Under the pieces are notes generated by a model. The model was not told the origin of the DNA. It did not search any database and worked only from the letters and a program-made list of their open reading frames with translations. From Phymorhynchus buccinoides (Eukaryota > Mollusca > Gastropoda > Neogastropoda > Raphitomidae): DNA of 64,000 nt. The stretch covers positions 45,883,627 to 45,947,626 of the forward strand of contig CM065703.1 in the NCBI GenBank assembly GCA_017654935.2, read 5' to 3'. Both the position numbers and the translations under genes were made by a program. Below are positions 33,590 to 45,300 of the stretch, in pieces; position 1 is the first letter of the stretch; the number at the start of each line of letters is the position of its first letter.

Positions 33590-35128
33590 TGCCTGACCTG
33601 CCAGAAATCTGCGCCTGTAGTACCTCACACAGTGGGTGACTGGAGTCACCCTGGATGGCCCTCAAACGCCTAACTGCCCTCCTCTCAAATACCTCCTGAA
33701 GGCTGGCAACAGGAGCACCAATCAGCCTGCCAGCTGTCTTGGTGATCTTCGTCAGCCTGGCTCTGTCATGCTCCTTGAGGCTGCCGAAGTGGCTAAGGAG
33801 GTTGAAAGTCAGGACTGACTCCACTGTAGCTCCGTAGAACAGACCCAGCAGTCTCTGGCACACCCCAATCTTGTTCAGCTTCCTCAGGAAGAAGAGGCGC
33901 TGGTTTCCCTTCTTGAGCAGGGCCTGGGAGTTGGCGGACCAGTCAAGCTTGCTGTCGATGATGGATCCCAGGTACTTGTACTGGTCCACCATCTCCACCT
34001 CCTCCCCTTTGATGACCAGTGGAGCCGGCTTAGGTGGTTTCCTGCGGAAGTCGACAACCATCTCCTTGGTCTTGGCCACGTTCAGGAGGAGATGGTTGTC
34101 ATCACACCAGCCAACGAGCGCCTCCACAGCGCCCCTGTAGGAGTTTTCGCTGGTTGTAATGAAGCCGGTCAGCGAGGTGTCGTCAGAAAACGTCACCTGG
34201 AGGGTGCCCTCAGCTGTGCAGTGGCAGTCGGCAATGTACAGTGTGAACAGGGCTGGGGACAGGACACACCCCTGTGGAGTGCCGGTGTTGGTGCGTACTA
34301 TGGGCTAACTGAGGCAACAGACGAGGTTGGCGTCCTGATCATCATGTGTTGAGGCCTGTCTGTCAGGAAGCTGCAGAGCCATCTGATGATCAGGGAGTTG
34401 AAGTCCATCGCCATCAGCTTCCGCACCATCCGATGAGGCTGGATAGTGTTGAAGGCCGAGGAGAAGTCCAGGAACAGAAGCCTGGCGTAGGTCCCCGGCC
34501 GCTCCAGGTGGGTCAGCACAGAGTGGAGCACGGTGATGATGGCATCGTCCGTGCTCCTGTTGGGGCTGTAGACAAACTGGAGGGGGTCCTGGAACTGGCG
34601 TGTGGCCCCCTGCAGTCTGCGCAGCACCATCCGCTCCAGGCATTTGAAGGGGACAGAGGTCAGGGCCACAGGGCGGTAGTCATTGAGGGTGGTGGGGGAG
34701 GGTTTCTTGGGGACAGGGATGAGGGTGGAGGATTTCCATATGGACGGGATCAGCCTGGAGTCCAGGGACCGCTGGAAGAGGACCCTGAACACAGCGGCCA
34801 GGGAGCCATGGTAGTGCTTCAGCACCACCCCAGGTAACTCATCAGGACTGCAAGCACTGCGTGGGTTGACCTGACGGAACTGTCTCCTCACCTCCTCCTC
34901 CGTCAGCACCTCCTCTCCACCATCCCGCTGAGCCAGCTCCAGGAGAGCACTTGAACGCTCAGTGGAGAAGTCAGCGGTGTCGAAGCGAGCATAGAAGGTG
35001 TTGAGGTTGTTGGCCAGCGCCTGCGGGTCCTCAGCTCTCAGGGTCTTCCTGCCTGGTTTGTAGTCCGTCATGGACTGCAGGCCGCTCCACACCTGCCTGG
35101 GGTTGCCAGAGGCAAAGTGGTTCTCCAC
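33590..35128 (-). pseudogene. Non-LTR reverse transcriptase (jockey superfamily), nearly complete polymerase
   Basis: On the minus strand, the first frame (35128-34298) has SGLQSMTDYKPGRKTL, NNLNTFYARFD, ACSPDELPGVVLKHYHGSLA, TLIPVPKKPSPTTLNDYRPV, LQFVYSPNRSTDDAIITVLH, RLLFLDFSSAFNTIQPHRMV. The second frame carries TGTPQGCVLSPALFTLYIAD and FSDDTSLTGFI, then KTKEMVVDFRRKPP and YKYLGSIIDSKLDWS. FSDD is the expected active site in this clade. A frameshift near 34300 separates the two frames. The endonuclease is missing and the C-terminal LPSGRRYR block is lost at 33600, next to a CA tract. The sequence is GC-richer than its surroundings, which suggests a younger insertion than its neighbours. 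Confidence 0.9.
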
Positions 35129-35564
35129 TCTTCATGAATGGGCCCCTGTCAGCCAGTACCGTCTTCCTCGTCTCCTTCTGTGCGTTTTACCTCGGCCTCG
35201 TCCCCATCCTGGAAGGCCTGCTGTAATTTCAAAAACATACTCATCATATAATCATACATCCGCCTTGCTGGTGTTGCATGTAACATATATATGTCATGGT
35301 GATGATTTATAATAATATAATTTATAGAATGTAATTTATAGAACGTATTCCAGTTCTTGAAAGTACAGTGTTTACACTTTGGGAATGCAAAATGTTAACC
35401 ATGTTGGTAACATAGATGCTCATTTAGGCCCATATCCATGTATTTGGAGAACATAATGCATTTTTACTAAACTGATACAACTAACACAACTTTCTACAGA
35501 TTAACAATTGTATCCCTTTTTTCAGTAGTTCAAAATCATTATTACTAATGAGAAACAGCCCTCC

Positions 35565-35745
35565 TCTCTGTCACTGACAATCTCCTTACAAACCAGGATG
35601 GCAGACTAGTGTCAATATACAACTGCCTTTCTAGACCTAACAGCAGCTTTCGACACTCTTGATCATGAAATACTGATACAGCGTCTCTATGCAGTCTATG
35701 GCATTGACTCAACAGCTCTTGAGTGGTTCAGATACTTTGCCAAAA
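35565..35745 (+). mobile_element. Reverse-transcriptase palm fragment
   Basis: Plus-strand translation LLSVTDNLLTN, FLDLTAAFDTLDHEILIQRL, YAVYGIDSTALEWFRYF. This is the A-box region (LDLSAAFDTxDHxxLLxRL) of a jockey/CR1-type element, with a frame break between the two pieces. No flanking element remains. Confidence 0.85.
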
Positions 35746-36444
35746 AAGCAGAAAACAATGGCTGCCCATTTAGTCATATAAAGTACACGATTTTCATGGA
35801 ATATAAAGCATGATCTGTCTTATACTAGTAGTAAATTTCAAGAATATTGAATATTGTTTCCACTTTGTTCTTGATTATATTGTTTTAAAATGGGTTAATT
35901 TTTAAGTGCCATAATTTAAGTGAGTTGTTTCTGCGTGCTGGTTCCATTGCAGAGAAACGATGCTTAGCAAAAGGTCAGATGAGCGAAACTCACAACCTGC
36001 TTTTCTTCACTTAATTAGACAGCCTGAAATAATATATTCTAGACACAGGCACAACTCGGAGGATTCCCCTGTCTGCCTGTTTTTGCTTGCTTGTTTGTTT
36101 GTTTGTCTCTCTTTGTGTCAGATAAAAAAAGACATGCCCCAGAAATATCTATGAATATACCACAGATAAATAGTTGAGGGCTAGTTCCAATCACCTCTCC
36201 CAGACGACAACAGCATGGCCAATTACAAGAAAAACTGACACAGAACAATCCAAATCTATTTCACAAAATATCCATGTCAACATTTAAGAGATTTGGAAGA
36301 GGTCAGTGCAAACGTTGTTGAACAGTCAATGTACAAAATTTCTCATTATTATTTCTCGCACATATTGTAGCGATTGTAACGTCACACGTTTACTGTCTTA
36401 TGTACATTTAAGTCGCGAGTTCTATAGAACAGAGCAGCCTGAGT
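35746..36444. other. Region upstream of receptor 1; no exon firmly identified
   Basis: Possible 3' splice acceptors lie near 35950 (CCATTGCAG) and 36409 (TTTAAG). A hydrophobic low-complexity frame near 36060-36120 (Leu/Cys/Val-rich) could be read as signal-peptide-like, but it is encoded by TTGC/TTTG repeats and is not trusted. An in-frame TAA at about 36406 limits upward extension of the receptor frame. Confidence 0.4.
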
Positions 36445-39400
36445 ATGCACGCCACAGTCAGTGGACTGACGTCTGAAAATATCACTCAGTTCTGCCCAGG
36501 AGCAGAGCACATCCTGAACTCCAACAACACAGGGAGTGCCATTCGACAGGCCATCCTGTCACACTGTGACTATAGCCAGGCAGATCTTAATCAACAGCAA
36601 TTCCCTTCTGGACTGACTTATGTACACAAGGAACAAATCAATACTTATTGCCAATTGTTTGTCAAAGTACCACGTGGTATGTTTATACGTGTACATATTC
36701 AGCGGCTGGTGTACTGGTGCGATTCTTGTGTTTGGAAAACTGCTGTATGTCGCAGTGGAAAGCCGTTGGTGCCTATGCCTTTGTATTGTTACAGAAAATG
36801 TATATACGTCTATGTTCAATGTGGTGTGCATACACTGGAAGAAATAACTGCAGAATCCCATTCAAATTTACTGCTAATAATGCACACGAATGGACCGTTA
36901 ATTAGAATGAGTTTTACCGCAGTTAAACAGCGAAAATATTTAAAGAGATATATATCACAATATTCGGGGTATTTAACTGCTCCGTATGGATATGACAAGC
37001 GATATGTATCGGAAGAACTGAGGGCACCATCCACCTGGGTCATCACGGTTAGTCTCCAGCAATTGGATTATGAATTTCGTCAAGAGGAAACTGCATCACA
37101 ATATGGCAGGGTGTGTCTATTCTATACAAAACCAAGCGCAACTCTCCAAACGGTTGTGAGCATCCATATGTTCTCTTCTGAACCTGCCAAATTGCTGACC
37201 TCATCCCACATTCGTGTGAGGCCATGTGACACAAGTGTGTCATTTCGCTCTGGCTTCCAGTTGATGTTTTCCATGCTCAGTGAAAGGGATCAACCACAGC
37301 AACTGGCTGATGGTTTGTTCAACTGTTCTGTCACCCATTATTCCCAGTTCCAAGGTCACCTGCACTGTAATCTAAAGGCAGAGTGTGCAGAGGGCAGAGA
37401 TGAAACTGAACACTGCCCCTTCAGCAATGCTCACTGCAAAGGACTGGTGGCTTCAACCGACAAATGTTTGCAGGTGGTAAGGTTTCCCCAGGCAGTTTCA
37501 CACTCATTGTTTGTTTATAAGTGTCAGCATTTGGGTGGAAGGCCCGCTTCAATTAAATCAAGAAGGGAACAGGATCACATGTTGCATTTCTTTAAACACT
37601 ACCAGCCGTTTAAAGTCAATGTGGGGTACAGTTCAGGCTGGACGTCTGATCCCTTCATGTACAGTAAGTACCGTAGGTGGTCTGACAATACTGTGATCTA
37701 TACCATGAATCACTTCAAAGAAAAATTCCCATATTATCCCTCCAGAGTTGCTGCGACTAAAGCTATTCCATCTATGGAAATGAACAATGACAACAAAATC
37801 GAGAAAGTTTGGATATATGCGGGGATGTGTGAAATAAATTATAGGTCACCCACCTCACAACTGACTTCAGTTCAGTTACTCCAATCCTCATTCACGTTTG
37901 ACGAAACATTGCAGTATCTATGGCCGTTTCATGATACTTCTGTGACACACAAGTTTTTAATATGTCATCTCAACAGTCTTTGTGCACACAAAAATTCAAT
38001 CTCTTGTATGTCTATGAACAGAAGTAAGCCAGCTATTGATCAGATTTGTCTTGAAAGGACAGCCAATGAACTTGGTTTATTTCACTGTGGCGAAGAGTTT
38101 ACAACAGTTATTTACAGCCTGGTGTGTGATTTTCAGCCTGACTGTCCAGGCAACAGCGATGAGTCGTTCTGTGAGCGAGCCTCGTGTGAAGGCTTTCAGT
38201 GCTCCAATGGTCAGTGTGTGCTGGACAGTCAGCGTTGCAACCAACACTCTGACTGCCTGGATGATTCCGATGAAGTGGATTGCCATTCGATATTTTTCTC
38301 AAGGCCTGACTGTTCTGGTTTTTATTGCCATGGCACGTACAGGTGTGTTTATCATTATCAATTCTGCAACGGTTACTGGGACTGTGAGGATGGCTTTGAT
38401 GAAGCCGTTTGTCACAGAGAACAAGAGCTGTTTCATGACACCAGGCATCAGGACAAACCTCAACCAACGTATTTCAATCCGGATGGCACTGGTTACTTCA
38501 CTCAAGAAGCCGTGAATACTGGTGAATCTTGTCCCGATACTCACTATCGCTGCAGTAATGAACCGCTGTATTGCCTGCCAGTGTACACACGATGCAACGG
38601 ATTCTTAGACTGCAACAGAGGAGAGGACGAACACCATTGTGACAGAGTGAGCTGTCCAGAGTTCTACAGGTGTCGGTCCTCCGCAGTCTGTCTGCATGGA
38701 GATCACCTGTGCGACGGCTGGGGTCAGTGTCCACTGCGAGATGACGAAATGATGTGTGACACCCTGTGTCCGCAGGGCTGTCAGTGTCAAGGTCACTCCT
38801 TTCTGTGTGGTCAGTCATTTCCTGCTGACCTCTTCACTCAACTTCGCTACGTTGACGCTTCAAAGTCTGGAATGAGACTGACTGACTTCCATAAACATCA
38901 CCACCTGGTTTATCTCAGTCTGTCCTCTTCCCGTTTAGTCAACACCTCAGATGTGAGGCTGATCAACTTGCTGTTTCTCGATCTTTGTGATAATCATCTG
39001 CAAACTCTCAATATGACTTTCTATCTTGAGCTGTCACAGCTAAGAGTTTTACTTGTAAGGCACAACCCAATAAGAAAAATGACAACTGCATTTTCAAAAC
39101 AAATTCATTATGAAATAAAACAACTGGATTTATCCAAAACGCATTTTAATATATTGCATGGAAAACCGTCTCTATATTTCCCTCGCCTGATCGACTTAAA
39201 TGTTTCCATGTCTACTGTAGGAAACATTGGACCTTCAGGGTTTAAAAGCATGCCAAATTTGGTTCAAGTAGACTTAAGGGAAAACTTAGTTAATGAATTC
39301 CCTTTAGACATGTGGTCAAGATCGAAAGAAATAAAGTTTATATTTTCACCAAACCACAGACTTTGCTGTGATAGCATACTTTTTAACTCATCTGCAGAAA

Positions 39401-40326
39401 CCCGGTGTTTCTTTCCCTACGCTGTCCTCCATTCGTGTGAAACACTGTTACCAAGTGAAGGCTACAGAGTTTTCTTCTTGCTTGCTGGTGTTTCAGCTAC
39501 ATTGGGAAACATCATATGTTTGGTCACCTTGTTTATATTACAGACTAAGGTCATGGTGGCCATTGCTCACATTCAGTGCTCTTACGTCTGCATGGGGGCC
39601 CATGTGCTCGTGTCTGTGATCGCAGATGAAGTATTTGAAGGAACGTATCTGCAGTTTCAGAAGGCTTGGATCAACAGTCAAAGCTGCCAGGTAAGTAAAT
39701 TCCTGTTCGTTCTGGCATGTGAAGTACCGTTGTTCATCAGTTTGTTCGTCACTTTGGATTATGTGATCACTCAGCATAACCAAAGCAACTGTAATGAACA
39801 GAAAAGGGTATCATTGATGGTAGGTTGCATGGTGTCCTGGTTAATAGCAATGTCGATGGCTTCAGTTCCTCTTCTTCCAGGCATTTCCCTCTTCAGCCAA
39901 ACTGGCTTATGTCGTATGGTTCTCTTCAGTTCAGACGAATGGTCCGCAGCGGTTGTAGCAACGAACTTTGTCTTGAGCGTAATGATCCCAACTGGACAAG
40001 TTGTTATGGGGAAAAAGACGCCCAGATACAGAATTCTTCTGAAGTCCAGAAGGAGTGTTTCTGAATCCCTGCAGCTGATGAGGAACCTGACCATTACAGA
40101 CATTGGCTGCTGGCTCTGCTCTGGCCTGGCCATGGTGATGAAGGTGTGTGGTGTTGCCGGGTCAGCCCAGGTCCTGGGTGCTATGACGGTGTTTGTGTTC
40201 CCCCTCAGCTCCGGGCTCAGCCCCCTGGTGTGTGTGTGGACAGCTGTGACACAGAGGCAGCAGGCAGCCAGAGAAAGCAAAGTGCTGCACGTGCTCAAGT
40301 CACGCCTTACCTTGCCAGATAAATAG
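36445..40326 (+). CDS. GRL101-like LDLa/LRR/7TM receptor 1, signalling motifs degenerate
   Basis: The frame is 1293 codons without introns. Domains: CUB-like region about 60-285 (SGYLTAPYGY; GFQLMFS), LDLa 287-322, C-type-lectin-like 330-465, five more LDLa at 547-577, 580-615, 620-656, 694-731 and 735-771 (CNQHSDCLDDSDEVDC is typical), LRR N-cap 774-785 (CPQGCQCQGHSFLC), LRRs to about 970, then seven hydrophobic segments from 1005. The family is relaxin-receptor/GRL101-type GPCRs at the cell surface. The 7TM core is unusual: TM2 has QCSYV where receptor 2 has NLADF, TM3 ends TLDYVI rather than LDRF, and TM7 has SGLSPLVC instead of NPFLY. The frame is intact, so I infer a non-signalling or decoy paralogue. 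No signal peptide follows the ATG, so an upstream exon is likely. Tandem neighbour of the gene at 42385. Confidence 0.9.
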   Translation: MHATVSGLTSENITQFCPGAEHILNSNNTGSAIRQAILSHCDYSQADLNQQQFPSGLTYVHKEQINTYCQLFVKVPRGMFIRVHIQRLVYWCDSCVWKTAVCRSGKPLVPMPLYCYRKCIYVYVQCGVHTLEEITAESHSNLLLIMHTNGPLIRMSFTAVKQRKYLKRYISQYSGYLTAPYGYDKRYVSEELRAPSTWVITVSLQQLDYEFRQEETASQYGRVCLFYTKPSATLQTVVSIHMFSSEPAKLLTSSHIRVRPCDTSVSFRSGFQLMFSMLSERDQPQQLADGLFNCSVTHYSQFQGHLHCNLKAECAEGRDETEHCPFSNAHCKGLVASTDKCLQVVRFPQAVSHSLFVYKCQHLGGRPASIKSRREQDHMLHFFKHYQPFKVNVGYSSGWTSDPFMYSKYRRWSDNTVIYTMNHFKEKFPYYPSRVAATKAIPSMEMNNDNKIEKVWIYAGMCEINYRSPTSQLTSVQLLQSSFTFDETLQYLWPFHDTSVTHKFLICHLNSLCAHKNSISCMSMNRSKPAIDQICLERTANELGLFHCGEEFTTVIYSLVCDFQPDCPGNSDESFCERASCEGFQCSNGQCVLDSQRCNQHSDCLDDSDEVDCHSIFFSRPDCSGFYCHGTYRCVYHYQFCNGYWDCEDGFDEAVCHREQELFHDTRHQDKPQPTYFNPDGTGYFTQEAVNTGESCPDTHYRCSNEPLYCLPVYTRCNGFLDCNRGEDEHHCDRVSCPEFYRCRSSAVCLHGDHLCDGWGQCPLRDDEMMCDTLCPQGCQCQGHSFLCGQSFPADLFTQLRYVDASKSGMRLTDFHKHHHLVYLSLSSSRLVNTSDVRLINLLFLDLCDNHLQTLNMTFYLELSQLRVLLVRHNPIRKMTTAFSKQIHYEIKQLDLSKTHFNILHGKPSLYFPRLIDLNVSMSTVGNIGPSGFKSMPNLVQVDLRENLVNEFPLDMWSRSKEIKFIFSPNHRLCCDSILFNSSAETRCFFPYAVLHSCETLLPSEGYRVFFLLAGVSATLGNIICLVTLFILQTKVMVAIAHIQCSYVCMGAHVLVSVIADEVFEGTYLQFQKAWINSQSCQVSKFLFVLACEVPLFISLFVTLDYVITQHNQSNCNEQKRVSLMVGCMVSWLIAMSMASVPLLPGISLFSQTGLCRMVLFSSDEWSAAVVATNFVLSVMIPTGQVVMGKKTPRYRILLKSRRSVSESLQLMRNLTITDIGCWLCSGLAMVMKVCGVAGSAQVLGAMTVFVFPLSSGLSPLVCVWTAVTQRQQAARESKVLHVLKSRLTLPDK

Positions 40327-42384
40327 CGATGGTGTTTGGGTTTTAGGTTTCATTTAAGGAGATACGTGCCTTTTACTTCCCACGATGACAAATGATCAAG
40401 ACTTTTGTCATAGCATCTACACATACTTCTAAGGTCAAAACTGAAAAGAAAACACAGGGTCACCGTGCTACTTTTCTTGTAATTCGTGGTCGAAATGTGG
40501 GGGGTTGGACAATTTTCGGGTAAAATCAGGTCTACTGAAAACTGGACACCTTTCATACACTTAAGTTATTAAAAACTTTCAATTAATCTTGCCTGATACT
40601 GCAACCTACATAGTGTCAGAATCTATGTCAAATGGTAAGGAAATATAATTTAGTCAATAGGAAATTTAGGAAAAATGTTGCGTATTGACACATTATTCAA
40701 TTGTTCAAATGCCTGTAGAAAGAAACTCAACGATGAAATCATTCTAGTTTTTTGATAATAGATGAAATAATCTATATTCTCCATACTAAACACACAAAAA
40801 CAGTATGTCACCTTGCTTTTTACTGAACACCATACACATTTTCAACCCCACCCCTATTTTTCCACGGGACTCACGTCAATAGTTATATCCCTTAATACTT
40901 TTTTGTTGACAGTTTTATGATATTTGTTCTTTTAGTAACGCGGTTTTAGTCCTTCTAAGAAATTAATATGTTTAAAATAATCCTTATATTCTAACAATAC
41001 AAACATTTTAGCGATATAGTTTTCACAAATATAATAAACCTGTATATTTTTCAAAAAATGTCTTGCACCACTGGGAGTCTGCCAGATTATGCTAGCAGGA
41101 TCAATCACAGAGAGAGTAGGCCATTTCATTCACAATTTTGCTCTCTCTCATTCACAATTTCGTCATCATTTCATTCTTACGTCATCTTATCCATACGTCA
41201 TTCATTCACTGAAACCCCTCAGTGGTGTTTCTTACGACACAGTCAGCCACTAGGGGAAAATTAGCGCCACCTGTATCCCGCGTATCCCTTTAACCTTTCT
41301 CTACTTTCATCCATTTTTGAGAGAACTTAAGTCACTAAGAAATTAGGATCTGTTATCAAGTTTTCTGTTGCCATGTTTTAAAGGCTTAAAAGCAAAGGTT
41401 TGAAGGTACAACAAGGGATAATGTCCCATATGTGCCTTCCCGGGTCGAGAGGACGTAAAACACCAAAATTCATCATACAACAAGGGATACTCCTGTACTG
41501 CAGACGCCATCTTTAACTCTTCATTTGAAACGTTGACCATAATTTAAATGTGTAAATTGTTCAGAAGTGATCAAACAAGTATTTGCGTTTGAACTGTAGT
41601 CGAAAACACATAACTGTGCCTGCATAAATTTGAATGACTATTAAAATTGTAGTTTTGAAGCAACAGTTGGCATGCTGTACAAACGATTACTGTCATTTTT
41701 TACTGACAGAGTTCGCAATGTTTTTTGTAAATACCACAGCTTTGACTGTAATCACTTTGTGAAGTAGTCATTGGACGTCATCTACGGTTGTTTTTCTCTT
41801 TGTTGTAGTTACAGTCCTCTCTTTTCTCTCTCTTTTTTCTTTCCCCAAAATCTGGAACAGATTTTACTTATGCAAAAATTCTGCCCGAGTCTTCTTCGGA
41901 CCAGTCAATCGTTTCAACACTTCATCAGGTATTTGTGTTAGGACATATTAGCATCTAAAGAATGTACATGTGTTTAGAGGTACAAGACAGCTATGCCCTT
42001 CATGTCTTTATTTAGACATTATCATAACAGAGAGAAACAACTATTTCAATTAGAAAAAAGGAGACTTTTTTCGCCTATAGCTCATGTTATGCTTATGTCA
42101 ATAAGACAGGATGGCTGATGACGATTGTATATAATATTTGTAGAATATGTCTGTATAGTGCAGTGTAACTACTTTGTTCTACGGAAGAATCTGATACATG
42201 TCATGTATTATGCATAATTTCTGTTATGTTGATTTATAGCTTTATATGAAAAAATATTTTTCTTTTCACATTGCCATTTCATAGAAATAATTACATGTAA
42301 CACTAATTGAAAGACATTAAATCTCTATCATCATCAGCTGAGATTTGGGCTTTGATAAAATGGCTGAATAGTTTGTCATTCAAG
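40327..42384. other. Spacer between the two receptor genes
   Basis: AT-rich DNA without a recognisable exon. It holds the ATGTCCCATATGTGCCTTCC repeat near 41417-41460 and a cluster of CGTCAT/TACGTCA motifs near 41158-41205. The missing first exon of receptor 2 should lie here or further upstream; no convincing signal peptide was found. Confidence 0.5.
41158..41206 (+). promoter_or_regulatory. Cluster of CRE-like half-sites
   Basis: TTCGTCATC, TTACGTCATC and ATACGTCATT occur within 50 bp, about 1.2 kb before the receptor 2 exon. TACGTCA resembles a CREB half-site. Weak evidence from motif only. Confidence 0.25.
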
Positions 42385-45300
42385 TGAACGAATATCATCT
42401 TTTAGAAATTGATCATTTGCAATCCTCCATAGATAATACCTTACCCATCCATGAACCTGAGGACATTATTCTAATAAAAACATCACCATCATCTGGGTAT
42501 ATCACTGTGGAAAAATTTGAGGGAAATTATGACGTCAATATTTTGAATAAGAATATATCGGTGCCACTCCAAAACTCAGTGATGGTCAGTTTGAACAGAA
42601 ACACACCACAGAATATCTATGTTGAGCTGTACTGTCATTTCAAACAGTACAGTCATTCCACAGGACAATCCATTGCAAAAGTCTGGGACAAATGGAACAA
42701 ACACTTTGGCCTGGCCCGCGTTTGTCCAGCTTCGGTGCTGTGGCTCAGTTTCTACGTTACGTTTGAAACTCTAGCATCAGACCAGCTCCGCCTTTTGTTT
42801 TCCTTTTTCTCTGAGAATGCAACCCCCAAATACTTGGCTGGTGGAGTCTGGAACTGTTCTGTGGAGCATTACCCCAGCTTCCAGCATCACCTGTTGTGTA
42901 ACCTGCAGACAGAGTGTGAGGACGGACGGGATGAATCAGGGGACTGTTCTTTCAGCGGTGCTGAGTGTCAAGGACTGATAGCCTCCTGTGATCGCTGCTA
43001 CAAAATCATCCACACCCACCCAGAGGTTGACGTAAATACAGATACGAACAGCAGCTACGGATGGGCCAACGACTACTGCCAATCGTTGGGAGGAGTACTG
43101 AGCTTGCCCAAATGTGTGCACAACTGGTACGAATCCCTGCAAGCTGACATAAAGAGACATCAAAACTTATTCCATAATGTCTGGGTGGGGTTGTACACCT
43201 CTGATATATCACTGCCCAACATGTACAGATCAGGGGTCACTGCTGAAGACAAGACCGTCATTTACCATACCGCTAAATGTTTCACCACTTCAACGTTTGG
43301 TGAAAGGAAAGCATGTCTGCATACTACCGAATTTGATTCTTTACTATACGTTGGTAAGTGTGATCCACAGTCTGCTTTTGGGATGGTTTGTGAGTTTCGT
43401 AAAAACGTGACAACCTTGAAGTTCAATTCTCCAGAAGAGGTTTCATTAGTTGAAACAAACATCTCCGTGTTCAGTGTTGACCATTCACTGGCCACATGTC
43501 ATGAAGGCCAACTGATGTACACCGTTGTCCTGTGTGCCTCCCACCAGTTCAGTGTGTGTGGCCTGCAGAAGTCACCCTGCGTGTTTCCTCGTCATTTATC
43601 TCACTGGAACCAGTCAGACAGGTCAGGGGGTCACGACATTGCAGTGCCAACCTTCACATGCAAGGACCAGGTCACCACTGTGTCTTACTCCCTGCTCTGT
43701 GACTTCATAGTTGATTGTAGGGGCGGCAGTGACGAGTCCTTTTGTACACACCCTGAGTGCACCAGCCTGTTCACGTGTGATAACAGTCAATGTATATCAT
43801 TTGACAAGGTGTGTGATAAAACCAAGCACTGCCGGGACGACTCGGATGAAACCAAATGTCAACATATCAAACCTTTTATGTTTGAAAGGCCGTTTTTTCC
43901 ATCACCCGCTCTCATCAACTTTGATGGCGTCATGTATTTCGCATCAGTGCCCATGAAGTCCAACGAGTCATGTCCAGCCAGCCATTACCGGTGTCCAGGT
44001 GACTTCAATGACTGCCTGCCTGTGTACACCCGGTGCAACGGGATGTACGACTGCATTGACCAGCAGGATGAAGAGCAGTGTGGGGACCTGGCGTGTCCAG
44101 GGTTCTTCCAGTGCAGAATGTCCACTACCTGTTTGCACACTGACCACCTGTGTGACGGCTGGCCGCACTGCCCACACTACGACGACGAACTGTTCTGTCA
44201 CCTGGCCTGCCCTCTGACCTGTGTGTGTCAAGGTCACTCTTTCTTGTGTCCTCGACCTTTCCCTGCTAGGCTCTTCCCTCAGCTCCGTTCTCTCGATGCC
44301 ACTGGTTCTGAAATGACCCTGACTGACGTCAGCACCAACCATTATCTTGGTCAGTTAGTTCTGGCTCTGTGCTCAGTAACTTTCATGCCGGACACACCAC
44401 TGGCCAACCTGAGGTTCCTTGACCTCAGTGGAAACAAAATTCACCACGTTGACATGACCACTCTCCTTGGTTTTCCAGTGCTACAAGCTGTGTCCTTTGC
44501 CAACAACCCGCTCCATTCTTTACACACTGGTCCTTCATCAGTTGATCCGCAAAATGCACTGACTGCTGTCGATCTGTCACTCACTTCACTCACAGAGTTT
44601 GATTCTGAAATGCTGTCTCTGTTTCCTCGTGTAGAGAAATTAAACTTGAGTTTCAGCTCTGTGCACACAATCAGTTCTGATGGGTTTCGTTCATTGCCAC
44701 AACTCTCTGAACTCTACTTGGAAGGCAGCCCAGTGAAAACCTTTACAGCTGATTTGTTTAAAGAGCTTTCCAAATTGAAAACTGTAACTTCAGACAACTA
44801 CAAGCTTTGCTGTGACGTTGTCCTCCCCGACACCCTGACTGACATTTCCTGCTCTGCCCCGACAGATGAAGTGTCTTCCTGTAAAGACCTGATGCAGTCG
44901 TGGGTGTACCGCGGTGTTCTCTGGCTGATGACCTGTCTGTCCATGCTGGGGAATGTCTTCTGCCTCTGTGCCCGTTTCCTGGTCAAAAGTATGAAGTCTT
45001 CCAGCGGCTTTGGCGTGTTTGTCACCAACCTGAACCTGGCTGACTTTCTGATGGGGGTCTACGTTGCCTTCATCGCCATAGTTGATGAAGTGTTTCGCGG
45101 CAGATACTTTCACCACGATGATGCCTGGAAAAGCAGCATCGCCTGTCAACTGGCCGGTTTCCTGGCGTTGTTGTCCAGTGAAGCCTCAGCTCTGATCATC
45201 TGGCTCATCACCCTGGACCGCTTCATCGTTATTCGTTTCCCGTTCAGCACTGTGCGTTTTAATAAACTATCAGCGGCAGTGGCCTGTCTGGTGATTTGGT

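Noticed and set aside
36060..36120. Signal-peptide-like Leu/Cys/Val stretch before receptor 1
   Set aside because: Encoded by TTGC/TTTG repeats, not in a proven exon; hydrophobicity is a by-product of T-richness.
38036..38515. Alternative frames inside the receptor genes (also 44.0-44.3 and 45.3-45.6 kb)
   Set aside because: Shadows of the real LDLa and 7TM coding frames.
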